DNA of 64,000 nucleotides, from contig NC_092526.1 of assembly GCF_037038585.1 (NCBI RefSeq), positions 40,993,501 through 41,057,500 on the forward strand, in the 5' to 3' direction. The notes beneath the pieces were generated by a model. That model ran no database searches. It was given only the letters and a program-made list of their open reading frames with translations, and was not told the DNA's origin. Below, in pieces: positions 22,975 through 34,228 of this stretch. Source of the stretch: Patagioenas fasciata (lineage: Eukaryota > Chordata > Aves > Columbiformes > Columbidae). A program made the translations under genes and the position numbers. Within the stretch, counting starts at the first letter, position 1. Each line of letters opens with the position of its first letter.

Positions 22975-23465
22975 TCCCTGAGAAATCACCTAAATGTAGC
23001 ACTGCGATGTACTTCCTTGAACCAAGGTCCTTGTGTCCTCCCTGGAGACCTGCTACAGCTGCACCACCCAGATCCAGTTGCTGCCCAGCTTTGTGGCCGA
23101 AGACAGCATTGTTTCTGCTCACAGACATGTTAGGACTCTTTCCTACAACTCTTGCGTGCACTGTTTGCATTTTAGAGCCGTTTCTCCCCATCCTGTTCGC
23201 ATGGGCATCCCATGAATGCATCACTGCTCTCTACCCCAGTGTAGACAGGCATAAGGCCTTCTCCAGCACCTCCTCTCACCAGTGCCACTGTTTTCTACAG
23301 CAATCTCATCCTTCACTGTGGGATGCCCAGAACAGTCCTCCTGAGACAGTCTGACAAAGCCTTTTCTTCTACACCATCCTCACATCCCTGCTCAATGCCC
23401 TCATCCACAGCTTAAGGACCAGAAAGGTTGGGCAGAAGTGGAGCACAGAGAAAACCGGTCAGTAA
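22975..23465 (+). pseudogene. Decayed non-OR14 olfactory receptor pseudogene
   Basis: Scattered OR features in order but in several frames. MYFL at about 23007 resembles the start of TM2. Then LETCYSCTTQIQLLPSFVAE (23040-23100) resembles the TM2-loop region LEICYTSVTLPKMLVDFL of class II ORs. FPTTLACTVCILEPFLPIL resembles TM5. PSVDRHKAFSSTSSHQ (23240-23285) is the TM6 start motif IPSxxGRHKAFSTCSSH. FYTILTSLLNALIHSLR (about 23370-23420) is TM7. The span is about half a normal OR, with TM3-TM4 (DRY) missing, so there is an internal deletion as well as frameshifts. LETCYS and CSSH-type TM6 place it closer to OR6/OR10-like receptors than to the OR14 copies. Confidence 0.7.
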
Positions 23466-23736
23466 AGCTTTGAGGTGCACAGAGAGCCCATCAACATGCT
23501 GGCCTGCTGTTCTCTTCTGAACAGGCCCAGAGGTCCTCGACAGCGTTTACTGTGTCCCAGAAACTCACCTGGAAGGTTGGGATATAGAGAAAACATTTGG
23601 TGTGGGAAGGGGCAGACAGGTGCTGGTGGAACTGGCTGGGGTCACCGTGAGACATCTCTCAAACATCTCGGAAAAGTCATAGTTCTCAGGGAGGTTGCGT
23701 GGTCCTCTGAGAAAAAAAATATAAAAAATGACTTAT
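23466..23736. other. No feature recognised
   Basis: About 270 bases between the OR pseudogene and the 3' end of an antisense CR1. Confidence 0.4.
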
Positions 23737-25000
23737 CATAGAATAATTGTGGTTGGAAGAGATGTTTAAGATCATAGAGTCCCACCATAACCTAAATCTG
23801 GCACTAAACCATGTCCCTAAGAACCTCATCTATATGTCTTTTAAACACCTTCAGGGATGGTGACTCTATCACCTCACTGGGCAGTCTGTTCCATTGCTGC
23901 AAAACCCTTTCTATGAAGAAATGTTTCCTAACATCTAATCTGAACCTCCCCTGGTGCAACTTGAGGCCATTTCCTCTTGTCCTATCACTTGTTACTTGGG
24001 AGAAGAGACCAACACCTTCCATGCTACAACCTCCTTTCTGATAGTTGTAGCGAGTGATAAGGTCTCTCCTCAGCCTCCTTATCTCCAGACTGAATCCTCC
24101 AAGGTCCCTCAGCTACTCCTCATAAGACTTGTGCTCCAGCCCCTTCACCAGCCTTGTAACCCTCCTCTGATCTCTCTCCAGCACCTCGATGTCTTCTGTG
24201 TCATGAGGGCCATAAAACTGACCACAGTACAAGGGGATGATCACTTCTCAAGTCCTGCTGGCCACACTATTCCTGATACAAGCCAGGATGCTGGTGGCCT
24301 TTTTGGCCACCTGGGCACATGCTGGCTCATGTTCAGCTGCTGTCAGTCAACACCCTCAGATCCCTCTCTGCCAGTCAACTTTCCAGCAACTCTTCCCTGA
24401 GCCTGTAGCATTGCCTGGGATTGTTCTGACCCAAGTGCAGGACCTGGCACTTGTCCTTGTTAAACCTCATACAAGTGGCCTCAGCCCAATGATCCAGCTG
24501 GTTCAGATCCCTCTGTAGAGCCTTCCCACCCTCCAGCAGATCAACACTCCCACCCAATTCGATGTCATCTGCATACTTACTGAGGGTGCACTCAGTCCCT
24601 TCATCCAGATCAGTGGTAAAGAGATTAAACAGAACTGACCCCAATAACAAACCCTGGAGAACACCACTCATGACTGGCCACCAACTGGATTTGGTTCCAT
24701 TCACCACAACTCTTTGGGCCCAGACATCCAGCCAGTTCTTTATCCATTGCAGATGCACTCATCTAGGCCATGAGCTGCAGCTTCTCTAGGAGATGCTGTG
24801 GGATACGGTGTCAAAGGCTTTACTGAAGCACACAACATCCACAACCTGTGTGATGGATTCACTCCCCCACAACAACTTTTCCTTCATCTGCTAAGCCGGT
24901 CACTCTGTCATAGAAGGAGATGAGGTTGGTCAAGCAGGACCTGCCTTTCATAAACCCATGCTGATTGGGCTCTATTGCTTGTCTCGTATGTGTGACCTCA
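23737..25000 (-). mobile_element. CR1 LINE, 5'-truncated, RT to 3' end
   Basis: An antisense CR1 copy. Its 3' tail is at the left (tcatagaataattgtggttg). The minus-strand frame at 24375-24758 has [30 protein letters not shown] and [17 protein letters not shown], with the YADD catalytic motif intact but VPQGS changed. Minus 24859-24975 carries the finger region NQHGFMKGRSCLTNLISFYD. Several frame breaks make it dead. Confidence 0.87.
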
Positions 25001-25400
25001 CAGTCACTTTCCCAGCCCTGTTCCTGCTGTAGGTCTGTCCTTTCCAGAGGCAGAAGTGACCTCACAGTCCCTTCCACAGCCATTGGTTTCCTACTGGACT
25101 ATTAGTTCCTGAAACACAACTGACCGCACGACATTGTACCCAGCCATCACCCTCCTTGTGGTGCAGTGTGTGAGCAGATAAAACTAAGCTGGTTTCATTA
25201 AATTTATCTAATAGATTTCCTACCAAGGGTTTGAGAGGAGAAACGTTCCTCATGCTGTATTTACACTGGGGCATTTTATATCTTTGCTTCTGCCTCTCTG
25301 TTTTTCCTTCATCCTCTGTGTATTCTGACTTGAAAGAGCTCTCCAAGGAAAAGATTAATGGAATCCTAGAATAACACAGTTTGCAAGACACCCCTGAATA
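24990..25400 (-). repeat. Dispersed repeat of unknown family (copy 1)
   Basis: Reading the minus strand, this segment matches 54729-55105 on the plus strand over about 370 bases. Shared stretches include tgtgtytcagraact and gggactgtgaggtc, and both have a less conserved A-rich start. I do not recognise the family. It lies at the 5' side of an antisense CR1 and may be part of it or of an older insertion. Confidence 0.55.
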
Positions 25401-25446
25401 TCATTGTGCTGTGTCTAGTTGTCTCTCCAAGCCCCCAAAATCTGTC

Positions 25447-25845
25447 AGCTCGGGGTGGGCAGGTGTTTGGGAGGGGACATAGGTGGGACAACTTACCTCA
25501 GTTGACCAAATGGATATTCCACCCATATGACATCATGCTCAGCAATAAAAGCCAAGAGAAAGGAGTGGGGAGAGAGAGGGGATGATATTTGTTATTGAGA
25601 CATTGGTCTTCCAAAGTTACTGCTACACGTACTGAATCATTGCCTCTCAGGAGGTGACTGGACATGGTCTGCTGATGGGAAGCGAAGAATAAATGTCCTT
25701 TGTTTATGTTTTGCTTCTGCATGTTACCTTTGCTTTTTGCTTCTTTTTTTTTTTTTTTAGTTTGTTTTTTTGTTTTGTTTTGCTTTGTTTTTTTCTTCCC
25801 GCACCCCATAAATGTCTTTATGCTGACCCATGAGATTTTTCTCAG
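25447..25845 (+). mobile_element. Truncated LTR of a bird ERV-L-like family
   Basis: Carries the middle and end of a common bird LTR: ggacaacttacctcagttga, then catatgacatcatgctcagc, aataaatgtcctttg and cccatgagatttttctc. The same words in order occur at 46053-46385 and reversed at 35111-35580 and 52058-52652. Start and end are missing. Fossil, no internal region attached. Confidence 0.65.
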
Positions 25846-27209
25846 CAGGCACCAATTCTCATTTGCTTTACTTGGAGAACGAGCTACACACAGGCACTGG
25901 AGGACATTTCTTAACTGCCAACAAGTCTAAAAGACAGGTATAGTTCAGGAAAAATAAAGCCCATTCCTCAGTTGCATTAGGTCCACGTTATTTCCTTTGA
26001 ATTCCAGTTCCAACAGTGCAAAATCTTACACCAGCAGAAAACACATTTTCATGTCAAGCACAGATGCCAAAACCCCTCAGAGCACAGCCTTCTTGCACCT
26101 GTTTGTCCATATTTGCTCTTTGCACACAGAGAGTCACACGCTGAAGTCACGAGCTCCCTTGACTCACCAAGTGAAGCAGACAAAGTGAAATTAAATGCTC
26201 TTTTTTTTGGACATTAAAATTGCTCTAATCCCAATATGTCTGCATACAAGGGGCATCTTCTGGTTCTCTCATTCCCAGCAAATTATGTATGACTCCATTA
26301 TAAGTGAAGAGAGTGATAAGAGCGGTGTTGGACACCCTGGGTGCAATTGCCCAGGTTTCCTTGTCTAGTCAACAGAGGGAAATCAGTTTTCTCACTCAAG
26401 ATGTCCTAGCCTTCTCTGCCTGGCCACCAGTTCCTGCCTCAGAAAGTCTCCTGTAGTTCCTGGGTCACATTTCCCTGTCCCACATAAGGGCTTCAGCTCC
26501 CTCTGTGTATCTTGGAGGCGGTGGCCATCTCTGTGTGGATGGCTGCATCAACCTCTGAATGAAGATGTTAGGCTAAAGTTGAAACATATACAGAAAAGAT
26601 CTCTCTGTGATAACGATGTAAGAAGTCTTCATTTTCAAAACTTAGAAGCTGATCTATAAATTCTCATTATTTTTGTCATAGGTCATAGATGTGGACAAGC
26701 AAGTTGGCACCACTTTCACTCTATGTAAATACAGATTTATACTGTCCAATTCCAAAAATCCATTTTTCCCAACACTGTGAATGGATAAATTTTTCTGCAG
26801 AGCTGTAAACCAGTCACGATGTCCCTATGCTGTGTTACTTCAAGGCGCTCATCCATCCCAGGGACAGGACTTCGGATTTCCCCTTCTTGGATATCATAAG
26901 GGTTCCCTTTGACCCAGCCCTTCAGCGTGTTTGTCCTTGAAAAGAGAATATTTTGGGGGTTGGTGTGAAAAGCCTTGCTGGTGTCCTGGTTGAATACACC
27001 CACTACTTCACCCACACATGTGGTCCTTTCATCACAGGAAACAGTGAGGATTGTCATGCGTAATCTGACCTGGGTTCACCCAGTCACCTGCTCATTCACA
27101 CACCCAGAAATGCAATTCAAGAGTACATGCTTTGGTATATGTCCCTCATCCAAAGTGAAGCTAAGCAGCCTTCAGCTCCTCAGGTCATGCCCTGAGCCTT
27201 GTTGAAAGG
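25846..27209. other. No gene recognised
   Basis: About 1.35 kb of unassigned DNA. A minus-strand open frame of 106 codons at 26737-27057 has no recognisable family. Confidence 0.4.
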
Positions 27210-27555
27210 TACATGCAACATTTGCTTTTTGCCAGTTGTCAGGGAATTCCCCCAGTCTCCGTGACTTCTCTTAAATAGTGCAGATTGATCTCACTGTGAC
27301 ATCATCTTGCTCTTTCAGTACCCTTGGATGCAGCCCCTCTCCTCCCACGGACAAGTAAGGATGGAGTTTGCTGAAGCAACCTGAGACTTGATTCCTGTCC
27401 ACCATTGGTTGCTCTCCAGAGATCTACCTTGAGCCAAAGGCTTGAGAGACTGTTGGTGAAGTCTGAGGCAAAGACCACATAGACTATCTCACCTCTCTAT
27501 CTCACCTCCTCTATCTACACCCACTTTTACTGAATGTTGAGGAAGGTACTTCAAC
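27210..27555 (-). mobile_element. CR1 LINE fragment (endonuclease-RT linker)
   Basis: Antisense CR1 linker text: ccagttgtcagggaattccc, tacccttggatgcagccc and gaagtctgaggcaaagacc in the usual order. No open frame. It sits directly before a sense CR1 that starts near 27605. Confidence 0.55.
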
Positions 27556-27604
27556 TAAGTTGGAGGTGCTGCAGAGGATAAGTTGATCTGCACCCTCCAT
27601 AAAA

Positions 27605-28802
27605 ACTGATGCTATAAAGAAAAAAAGTAGGTCATTGTCATAGGAGACTCCCTTCTGAAGGGAACAGAAGGCTCAATATGCAAATGAGACCCACTTAGGG
27701 AAGCCTGCTGCCTCCATGGAGCCCAGGTTAGAAAAGTGAAATCTTCCTGCCCTGATAAGGCCATCAGATAATTATCCACTACTACTTTTTTCAGGTAGGC
27801 AGTGATGAGACTGCAATGGGAACTGCAGAGGGACTTGAGGACCATGGGACAACTGGTTAAGCGATCAGGAGCAAAAGTAGTGGTTTCCTCTGTCCTCCCA
27901 TTTGCAGGATGTGATGAGGAAAGATACAGGAAGACTGAGCAGATACAGTCAGACCTGGCTGTGGGACTGGTGTCACCAGGAGAATTCTGGGTTTTTTGAT
28001 CATGGATTGGTTTACATGGCATGTGACTTGCTGGTGACAAATGGGACTCACCTGTCTCAAATGGGGAAAAGGATTCTGGCGTAGGAGTTAGTAGGGCACA
28101 CTGAAAGAGCTTTAAACTAGATTTGAAGGGGGAAGGGGAGAAAACCCTGTGGCAGAGGCAAACCCAAGAGTGGGATGCCAGCATTTGAAAGAAGCGGTGC
28201 TAAAGAGGCCCTTCAGTCTGCAATCCCAGTAAAGGTAAGGGGACGGAGAGCTGTGCAATAGAAGAGATACATGGGTTATTTATGTGTTAGAAAATGTGGA
28301 AGCACGTGAGGATGCCTGAAAAGGAATCAGGGCTTCTCACCAGAAAAAGGTGGTGGGATCAGTGGTCCAGCTGAAGTGCATCTATATGAATGCAGGCAGC
28401 ATGGGCAACAAACAGGAGAAGCTGGACAGCATTGTGCAGCACAAAAACTACCATATAGTTGCTGTCACGGAAACATGGTGGAATGACTCTCACAACTGGA
28501 TGTGTGGGGTCCTGGTGTAATTTCTGACTCAGGAAGGTTCAAAAACGATTCCAAGAGTGAGATTAAGACACAAACAAGGTCAGATCCACTAAACAATCCT
28601 ATTTTATTTTTATGCCTAAAGACAGAGTAAATCTGTTACAGACCACCCAACCAGGACAAAGAAGCAAATGAAATATTTTGCAGGTAGCTTGGAGAAGTCT
28701 CTCAATTGCTAGCCCTTGTTCTTGTTGGGGACTTCAGCCTACCAGATGTCTGCTGGAAATACAACACAGCAGAGAGGAAGCAGTCTAGGGGGCTCCTGAA
28801 GT
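27605..28802 (+). mobile_element. Old CR1 LINE (CR1-A): ORF1 esterase and ORF2 endonuclease
   Basis: A long but broken CR1. At 27631-27684 the frame reads VIVIGDSLLKGTEGSICK, the GDSL serine-hydrolase motif of the CR1 ORF1 esterase-like domain. Downstream RTMGQLVKRSGAKVVVSSVL, FWVFDHGLVYMACDLLVTNG and LSQMGKRILA (27840-28080) complete that domain. ORF2 endonuclease begins about 28375 with LKCIYMNAGSMGNKQEKLDS and TETWWNDSHNWM. It continues at 28620-28800 with CYRPPNQDKEANE and LVLVGDFSLPDVCWKYNTAE, including the catalytic GDF-type aspartate. At 28802 it is interrupted by another CR1 and resumes at 30197. Confidence 0.85.
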
Positions 28803-30196
28803 ATATGGAAGACAGCCTTCAAAAAGGGCAAGAAGGAGGACCCAGATAACTATAGACCAGTCAGGCTCACCCCCACCCCTGGGAAGGGGATGGAACAACT
28901 TATGCTTGGTGCCATCTCAAGGCATATCAAGGATAAGAGGGTCATTAGGGGCAATCAACAGGTCTTCCCCAAGGGGAAGTCATGCTTGACCAACCTCATT
29001 GACTTTTATGAGGACATAACAAGATGAATGGATGATGGCAGAGCAGTGGATGTGGTCTACCTTGACTTCAGTAAGGCATTTGACACAGTCTCCCATAGCA
29101 TCCTTACAGCTAAACTGAGGGAGTGCGGTCTGGACGATCGGGTAGTGAAGTGGACTGTGAACTGCCTGAAGGGAAGAAGCCAGAGAGTTGTGGTCAATGG
29201 GGCAGAGTCCAGTTGGAGGCCTGTATCTAGTGGAGTGCCTCAAGGGTCAGTACTGGGACGAGTACTATTCAGTACATTACTCGATGACTTGGATGAGGGA
29301 ATAGAGTGACTGTCAGCAAGTTTGCTGATGACACCAAGCTGGGAGGAGTGGCTGACACTGGAAGCTGTGCTATCATCCAGAGACCTGGACAGGCTGGAGA
29401 GCTGGGTGGGGAAAAAATTAATTAAATGGAACAAGGGCAAGTGTAGAGTCTTGAATCTGGGCAGGAACAACCCCAGGTTCCAGTATAAGTTGGGGAATGA
29501 CCTGTTAGAGAGCAGCATAGGGAAAAGGGACCTGGGGTCCTGGTGGACAGCAGGATGACCACAAGCCAGCACTGGGCCCTTGTGGCCAGGAAGGCCAATG
29601 GTACCTGGGGTGGATTAGAAGGGCTGTGGTTAGTAGATCGAGGGAGGTTCTCCTGCCCCTCTGCTCTGCCCTGGGGAGACCACACCTGGAATCTTGTGTC
29701 CAGTTGTGGCCCCTCAGTTCCAGAAGGACAGGGAACTGCTGGAGAGAGTCCAGCACAGGGCAACAAATATGCTGAAGGGAGTGGAGCATCTCCCGTGTGA
29801 AGAAAGGCTGAGGGAGCTGGGGCTCTTGAGCTTGGAGAAGAGGAGTCTGAGGGATGACCTTATTAATGTTTACAAATATATAAAGGGTGAATGTCATGAG
29901 GATGGAGCCAGGCTCTTCTCGGTGACAACCAATGGTAGGACAAGGGGTAATGGGTACAAACTGAAACACAAGAGGTTCCACTTAAATTTGAGAAGAAACT
30001 TCTTCCCAGTGAGGGTGCCAGAGCCTGGAACAGGCTGCCCAGTGAGGTTGTGGAGTCTTCTACTCTGGAGACATTCAAAACCCACCTGGACACCTTCCTG
30101 TGTAGCCTCATCTGGGTGTTCCTGCTCCGGTAGGGGGATTGGAGTAGATGATCTTTTGAGGTCCTTTCTAATCTCTGACATTCTGTGATTCTGTGA
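28803..30196 (+). mobile_element. Younger CR1 LINE nested inside CR1-A
   Basis: A 5'-truncated CR1 in the same orientation as its host. It starts in the RT finger region ([17 protein letters not shown]-like text at 28815-28870) and has [19 protein letters not shown] and [20 protein letters not shown] at 29050-29290. FADDTKLGG follows near 29320 after a frame break. It ends with the tail gaggtcctttctaatc and the repeat cattctgtgattctgtg at 30178-30196. The frames are broken several times. The flanking CR1-A endonuclease halves fit together across it. Confidence 0.85.
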
Positions 30197-30466
30197 ATTC
30201 CTGACACAGCTGTTCAGTGAGCCTACCAGGAAAGGAGCCCCACTGGACCTGTTGTTTGTGAATAGAGTAGAACTCAGGGGTAATGTGTTCGTCACATGTC
30301 AACTTGGGCTTAGCAATCATGAAATGAACTAGCTTTCTATTCTTGGAGAAGTTAGGAGGGCGGTCAGCAGAACTGCTACTTCAGATTTCCAAAGGGCAGA
30401 CTTTGATCTGTTTAGGAGGCTGGTTGTCAGAGTCCCTTGGGATGTAGTCCTGAAGGACAAAGCAGT
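30197..30466 (+). mobile_element. Continuation of CR1-A (endonuclease C-terminus)
   Basis: Picks up the CR1-A endonuclease at FLTQLFSEPTRKGAPLDLL and continues through LGEVRRAVSRTATSDF and VPWDVVLKDKA. In other CR1 copies these words follow directly on the segment that ends at 28802. It stops at 30466, where an opposite-strand CR1 begins. Confidence 0.85.
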
Positions 30467-32715
30467 CAGCCAGCTCTTTAAGCAACCTTGGATGAATCCC
30501 ATCAGGCGTCATCGATTTGCAGGGATCTAACTGGGGTAGCAAATCCTGTACAAGTTCTTGATTGATTGGGAGTTTATCATTCTTGGAGCCATGGTTTTCT
30601 AACCCAGAGCTACAAGGGCCCCCAAGTCAATCTTCAGCATTGAAGACTAAGGAAAAGAAAGCATTAAACTTCTCAGCTTTCTCCATGTCTCTGTTAATAA
30701 GATGACCATGCTCATCAAGTAATGGGCCAATGTTATTTCTAGTTTGCCTTTTGCCATTAACATATTTTAAAAAGCCTTTTTTATTGTCCTTCACAGTACT
30801 GGCCAGCTTCAATTCTAGTTGAGCTTTGGTAGTATAAATTTCCTCCCTGCAGTGGTGAGCAGCATCTCTGTAGCCCTCTCACATTATGTGACCTTGCTTC
30901 CACTGACCATGTAATTTTTTTTTTCACTGTATTTCAAGAAGAAGATCCCTGCTCACCCAATCTGGCTTTGCCTTGCCTGCTAGATTTTTGGCATTTTGGA
31001 ATTGCCTGGTCCTGTGCTTTTGGTAGGTGGTACTTTAAAAGTGATTGGCACTGATGGACCCCAACACCTCCAAAAGCTTCTTCCCAGGGAATCCTACTAC
31101 GTAGTTCTCTGAGCAGCCTGAAGTCTGCTCTTCTCATATCTGCTGTTAAGGTCTGGTTGGCAGTTTTCCTCCCGTTAGCAAAGATTTTGAACCTAGTTGC
31201 TCCATGGTCGATGCGGCCAAGGGAGCCACCAGTCGCCACTGACCTTTCCTGGTCGGTTCCCTTAGCACCTGCACCAAGAAGTTATCATCCAGATGCTTTA
31301 GGAATCTTCTGGACCTGTTGGTACCAGCTGTGTGATATTCCCAGTTGACATCTGGCAAGTTGAATTCCCCCATAAGGACAAGGGCAGGTTATTTGGAGGC
31401 TTCAGTTAGTTCCTTGAAGAATAACTTATCAGTGTCATCATCCTGGCTGGGTGGCCTATAGCAGATACCCACAATAACATGCACCTTATTTGTCTGACCC
31501 TCAGTCCTTACCCAGAAGCTCTCAACTTTGCCATCACCAACTGCCAGCTCCATGCACTCCAGCCTCTCAGTTACATGCAGTGTTGCCCCACACCTCTCCT
31601 ACCCTGCCTATCCCTTCTGAATAGCCTGTAGCATCCATCATGGTGCACCAATCACAGGATTCATCCCACCAGGTTTCATTAGTGCCAATTATATCATATC
31701 CCTGGGACTGAGACAAGGCTTCTAGTTCATCTTACTTGTTCCTCGTGCTGCACATGTCAGTGTAGAAACACTTCAAGTGTGGTTGGTTGTGCCCTTCAGC
31801 TCATGGTGCAGTCTGAGGAGTCTCGCTGCCAAGCACCTCCTCAGGTTTTGGTGTCCATCCTGCTGCTCATCACTGACTGGCCTGGTACTGCCCCCTTCCC
31901 CCTTCCAATCGAGTTTAAAGCCCTGACAATCAGTCTTGTTAACTCCTGAGCAAAGACCCGTTTCTGCCTCTGTGAGAGGAGCATTCCATTGAGTATCAGA
32001 AGATCTGGCGAAGGACTGACTATCTCATGGTTGAAAAACCTGAACTTCCATCGATCACACCAGTCACTTAGCCATGTGTTGAATAGTTGGGCCTGCCTGT
32101 TCCCTTCTGTATTCCTGCCCACTACTGAAGGGATGGAGGAGAAAAGTGCTTGAGCACCTGAGCAATTGACAAAACTCTGAAATAAATTTTGATTTGCTTA
32201 ATACTACTACTATATCTTCCCTGCCAACATTAAATACCAATAGCAGGCAATAGTCAGAGCACCTTACCAGCCTGTGGAGTTGTTGAGTCACATCTCTTTA
32301 CCCTGGATCCAAGGAGGTAGCAACTTCCCTGTGGGTTGGGTTGGGTTGGGTCGGGATATCGGGCCTTTTGATCCCTTCAGAAGGGAGTTGCCTATGACAA
32401 TTAACTTTCTTTTTCTCTTTACATGTGAGGTTTTAATGGCTTTGCTATGTTTCATGCGGGGCCTGGGTTGCTTAGAGGAGACCTCCTTCCCAGAAGGGTG
32501 TTCTCCAGCAGCATCAGCTGCTTGCCCATCCAATTCCAGGGCTTCATACCTGTTTTATACAGGCACCTGGACAGCTACATCTTCCCTCCCAAACTCAGTT
32601 TCAGTGGCTACATCAGTTCTTGCAACCAGAGGGAGTGTGAGGGGCACTGAAGGTACGGCTCTTCTCTGGGTGGATACCATGCCTCCTGGTGTACTTAGCT
32701 CCTTGCTAGCAGGTT
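30467..32715 (-). mobile_element. Second old CR1 LINE (CR1-B), lacking RT and 3' end
   Basis: Reading the minus strand from the right: ORF1 esterase with KLIVIGNSLLKGSKGPISRP (near 32370-32430; the GDSL aspartate is Asn here), then CDRWKFRFFNHEIVSP and LSQRQKRVFAQELTRLI (31930-32060). Endonuclease starts near 31760 (NETWWDES), then MGEFNLPDVNWEYHTAGTNR and FLVQVLREPTRKGQ (31240-31373). The linker has VKDNKKGFLKYVNGKRQT and LINRDMEKAEKFNAFFS (30640-30800), ending in TPDGIHPRLLKELAD near 30480. All later RT sequence is absent. Frame breaks occur in every domain. Confidence 0.85.
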
Positions 32716-33420
32716 CTAGTCTCCGCTTGAAGTGACAGAATCCTCCCCACTCACCCTTGCCGCTCGCCCTTCCACATGAACTGACATGCTAAGTATCTCA
32801 GGCCTGTTTGCTGGCCCTGTTTGCTGCACTCGTGGTCGTCTGTGCTTCCTCAAAGCCATTAGCAGAGGATGGTTAAATTCTTCCTTGAAGGGACACCTTT
32901 CCTTTATGCCCAACAGGAGTGGACTCCAGAGGCTGAGACTTTGTGCCACTTTTCCAACTGCTTTGTCAATACTTCCTTCCCTAGAAAGACATCCAAACTG
33001 CTTGACTTCCCTACCCTCCAATTCCAGGTTATTGGCCCCATTATCCCATCACTGTGCAAACCTATGATCATGTGCTCTCCTGGACGATGGTTGAAATATT
33101 TTTGCATGTCTCACAGCTCAGTCAGGAATAGAGATTGGGAGGTTACTATCTCATCTTCTTCCTCCTCCTGTTCTTGTGATGGTCCTACTTTTTCATCATC
33201 CTTTACTAAATGGGTCGACTTTCACTTTCAGCTTTCTTTTTTTGTATAGATGCAACTGTTACTGGCACGGGGTTGTCCTCTGGCCCACCTGCAGTGCCTG
33301 TCATCAGGGTTTGAGTAGCAACAGGGCCTGTGGCAGGGGTTGGAGTAAATGCAGTGATTGTCGCACTGTTGTCAGATCCAGAGACCCTCTTTAACAACTT
33401 TGAAGTGCTCCCCCCATCCT
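32716..33420 (-). mobile_element. Fossil ERV-L type fragment, gag-side region
   Basis: Minus-strand homology to the gag-side region of the ERV-L type element at the right end of the window. 33000-33060 matches 62110-62190, 33100-33180 matches 62215-62300, and the Thr/Ala/Pro-rich segment at 33230-33380 matches 63060-63360. No pol sequence and no LTR can be joined to it with confidence. Broken, old fragment next to CR1-B. Confidence 0.6.
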
Positions 33421-33536
33421 TAGCAGAAAAAAGGGCTATGTTATGCCTTTAATATCTGTTTTTTGTTACTTAGGGAGAAAACGATAGATGGCTGTGGAGG
33501 CAGACACTTTGTAAGATAATGGCAATTAACAGTGTT

Positions 33537-34228
33537 GCTGTGAAAGGCCTCATGACCTAACTGGGATGATAGAGATGAACCCTCTGTTGGACAGTCAACC
33601 ACCAGAAGTAGCCACTAACAAAGAGCTACTCCTGATGGGCAAAAACCTCACTTCTGGTGAGTACTGTGAACATTCCCTAGTTTGAAGACCCCAGACCTAT
33701 TTCCAGAAGAGTCTTCCTTAATTAGCATGAAGAGCAAACAGAAGGAGGAGATGAACTGTCCTCTCCTATCTTGCATGTAAATGAACTGGGTTATAAAAAG
33801 ACCTCACGTGTGATATGAGGCGGTGGCGTGTACCAAAATCTTCGATGCATCCACCCCCCTAGAAGACATCACGGGATCAATAGACCTGTGGATGGGTGAT
33901 ATCTTACTCTCCCTCTCTCTCTCTCTGATATCTTAGTTTTGCCTCTCTCTCTCTTCTCCTTTTTCTTGAACAAATTAAGGTAATATAATTCTAAGTTCTA
34001 CTGCTAAAGTCTTGTTAAGCTTTGCATTACAGTTACTAATTGTTGTCAATCCACTATTTTTAGAAGGGTTTTTGCTGTCAATGTATTGACAAGTTTTGTG
34101 ATATTATAACATACTTTTGCCAAGTCACTAATTGCTGTAATTCGTACTCCACCAAGTGCTTTTAGTAAATTCATAATTGAACTGGACCTCTGGAGTGATT
34201 GTCATTCACTTCACATTACCGCACAGAA
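33537..34228 (+). mobile_element. Possible LTR-like segment
   Basis: Begins TGTGAAAGG and could end CCGCACA. It contains a TATA-like ttataaaaag at 33792-33801 followed by a CT-rich stretch (33902-33960) and A/T-rich DNA. The promoter-like layout suggests a plus-strand LTR, but no target duplication or second copy was found in the window. Limits are guesses. Confidence 0.3.
33902..33956. repeat. CT-rich simple repeat
   Basis: Two short (CT)n runs separated by gatatcttagttttg. Confidence 0.7.

Noticed and set aside
26737-27057. Minus-strand open frame of 106 codons
   Set aside because: No recognisable family and no second copy in the window to test conservation.
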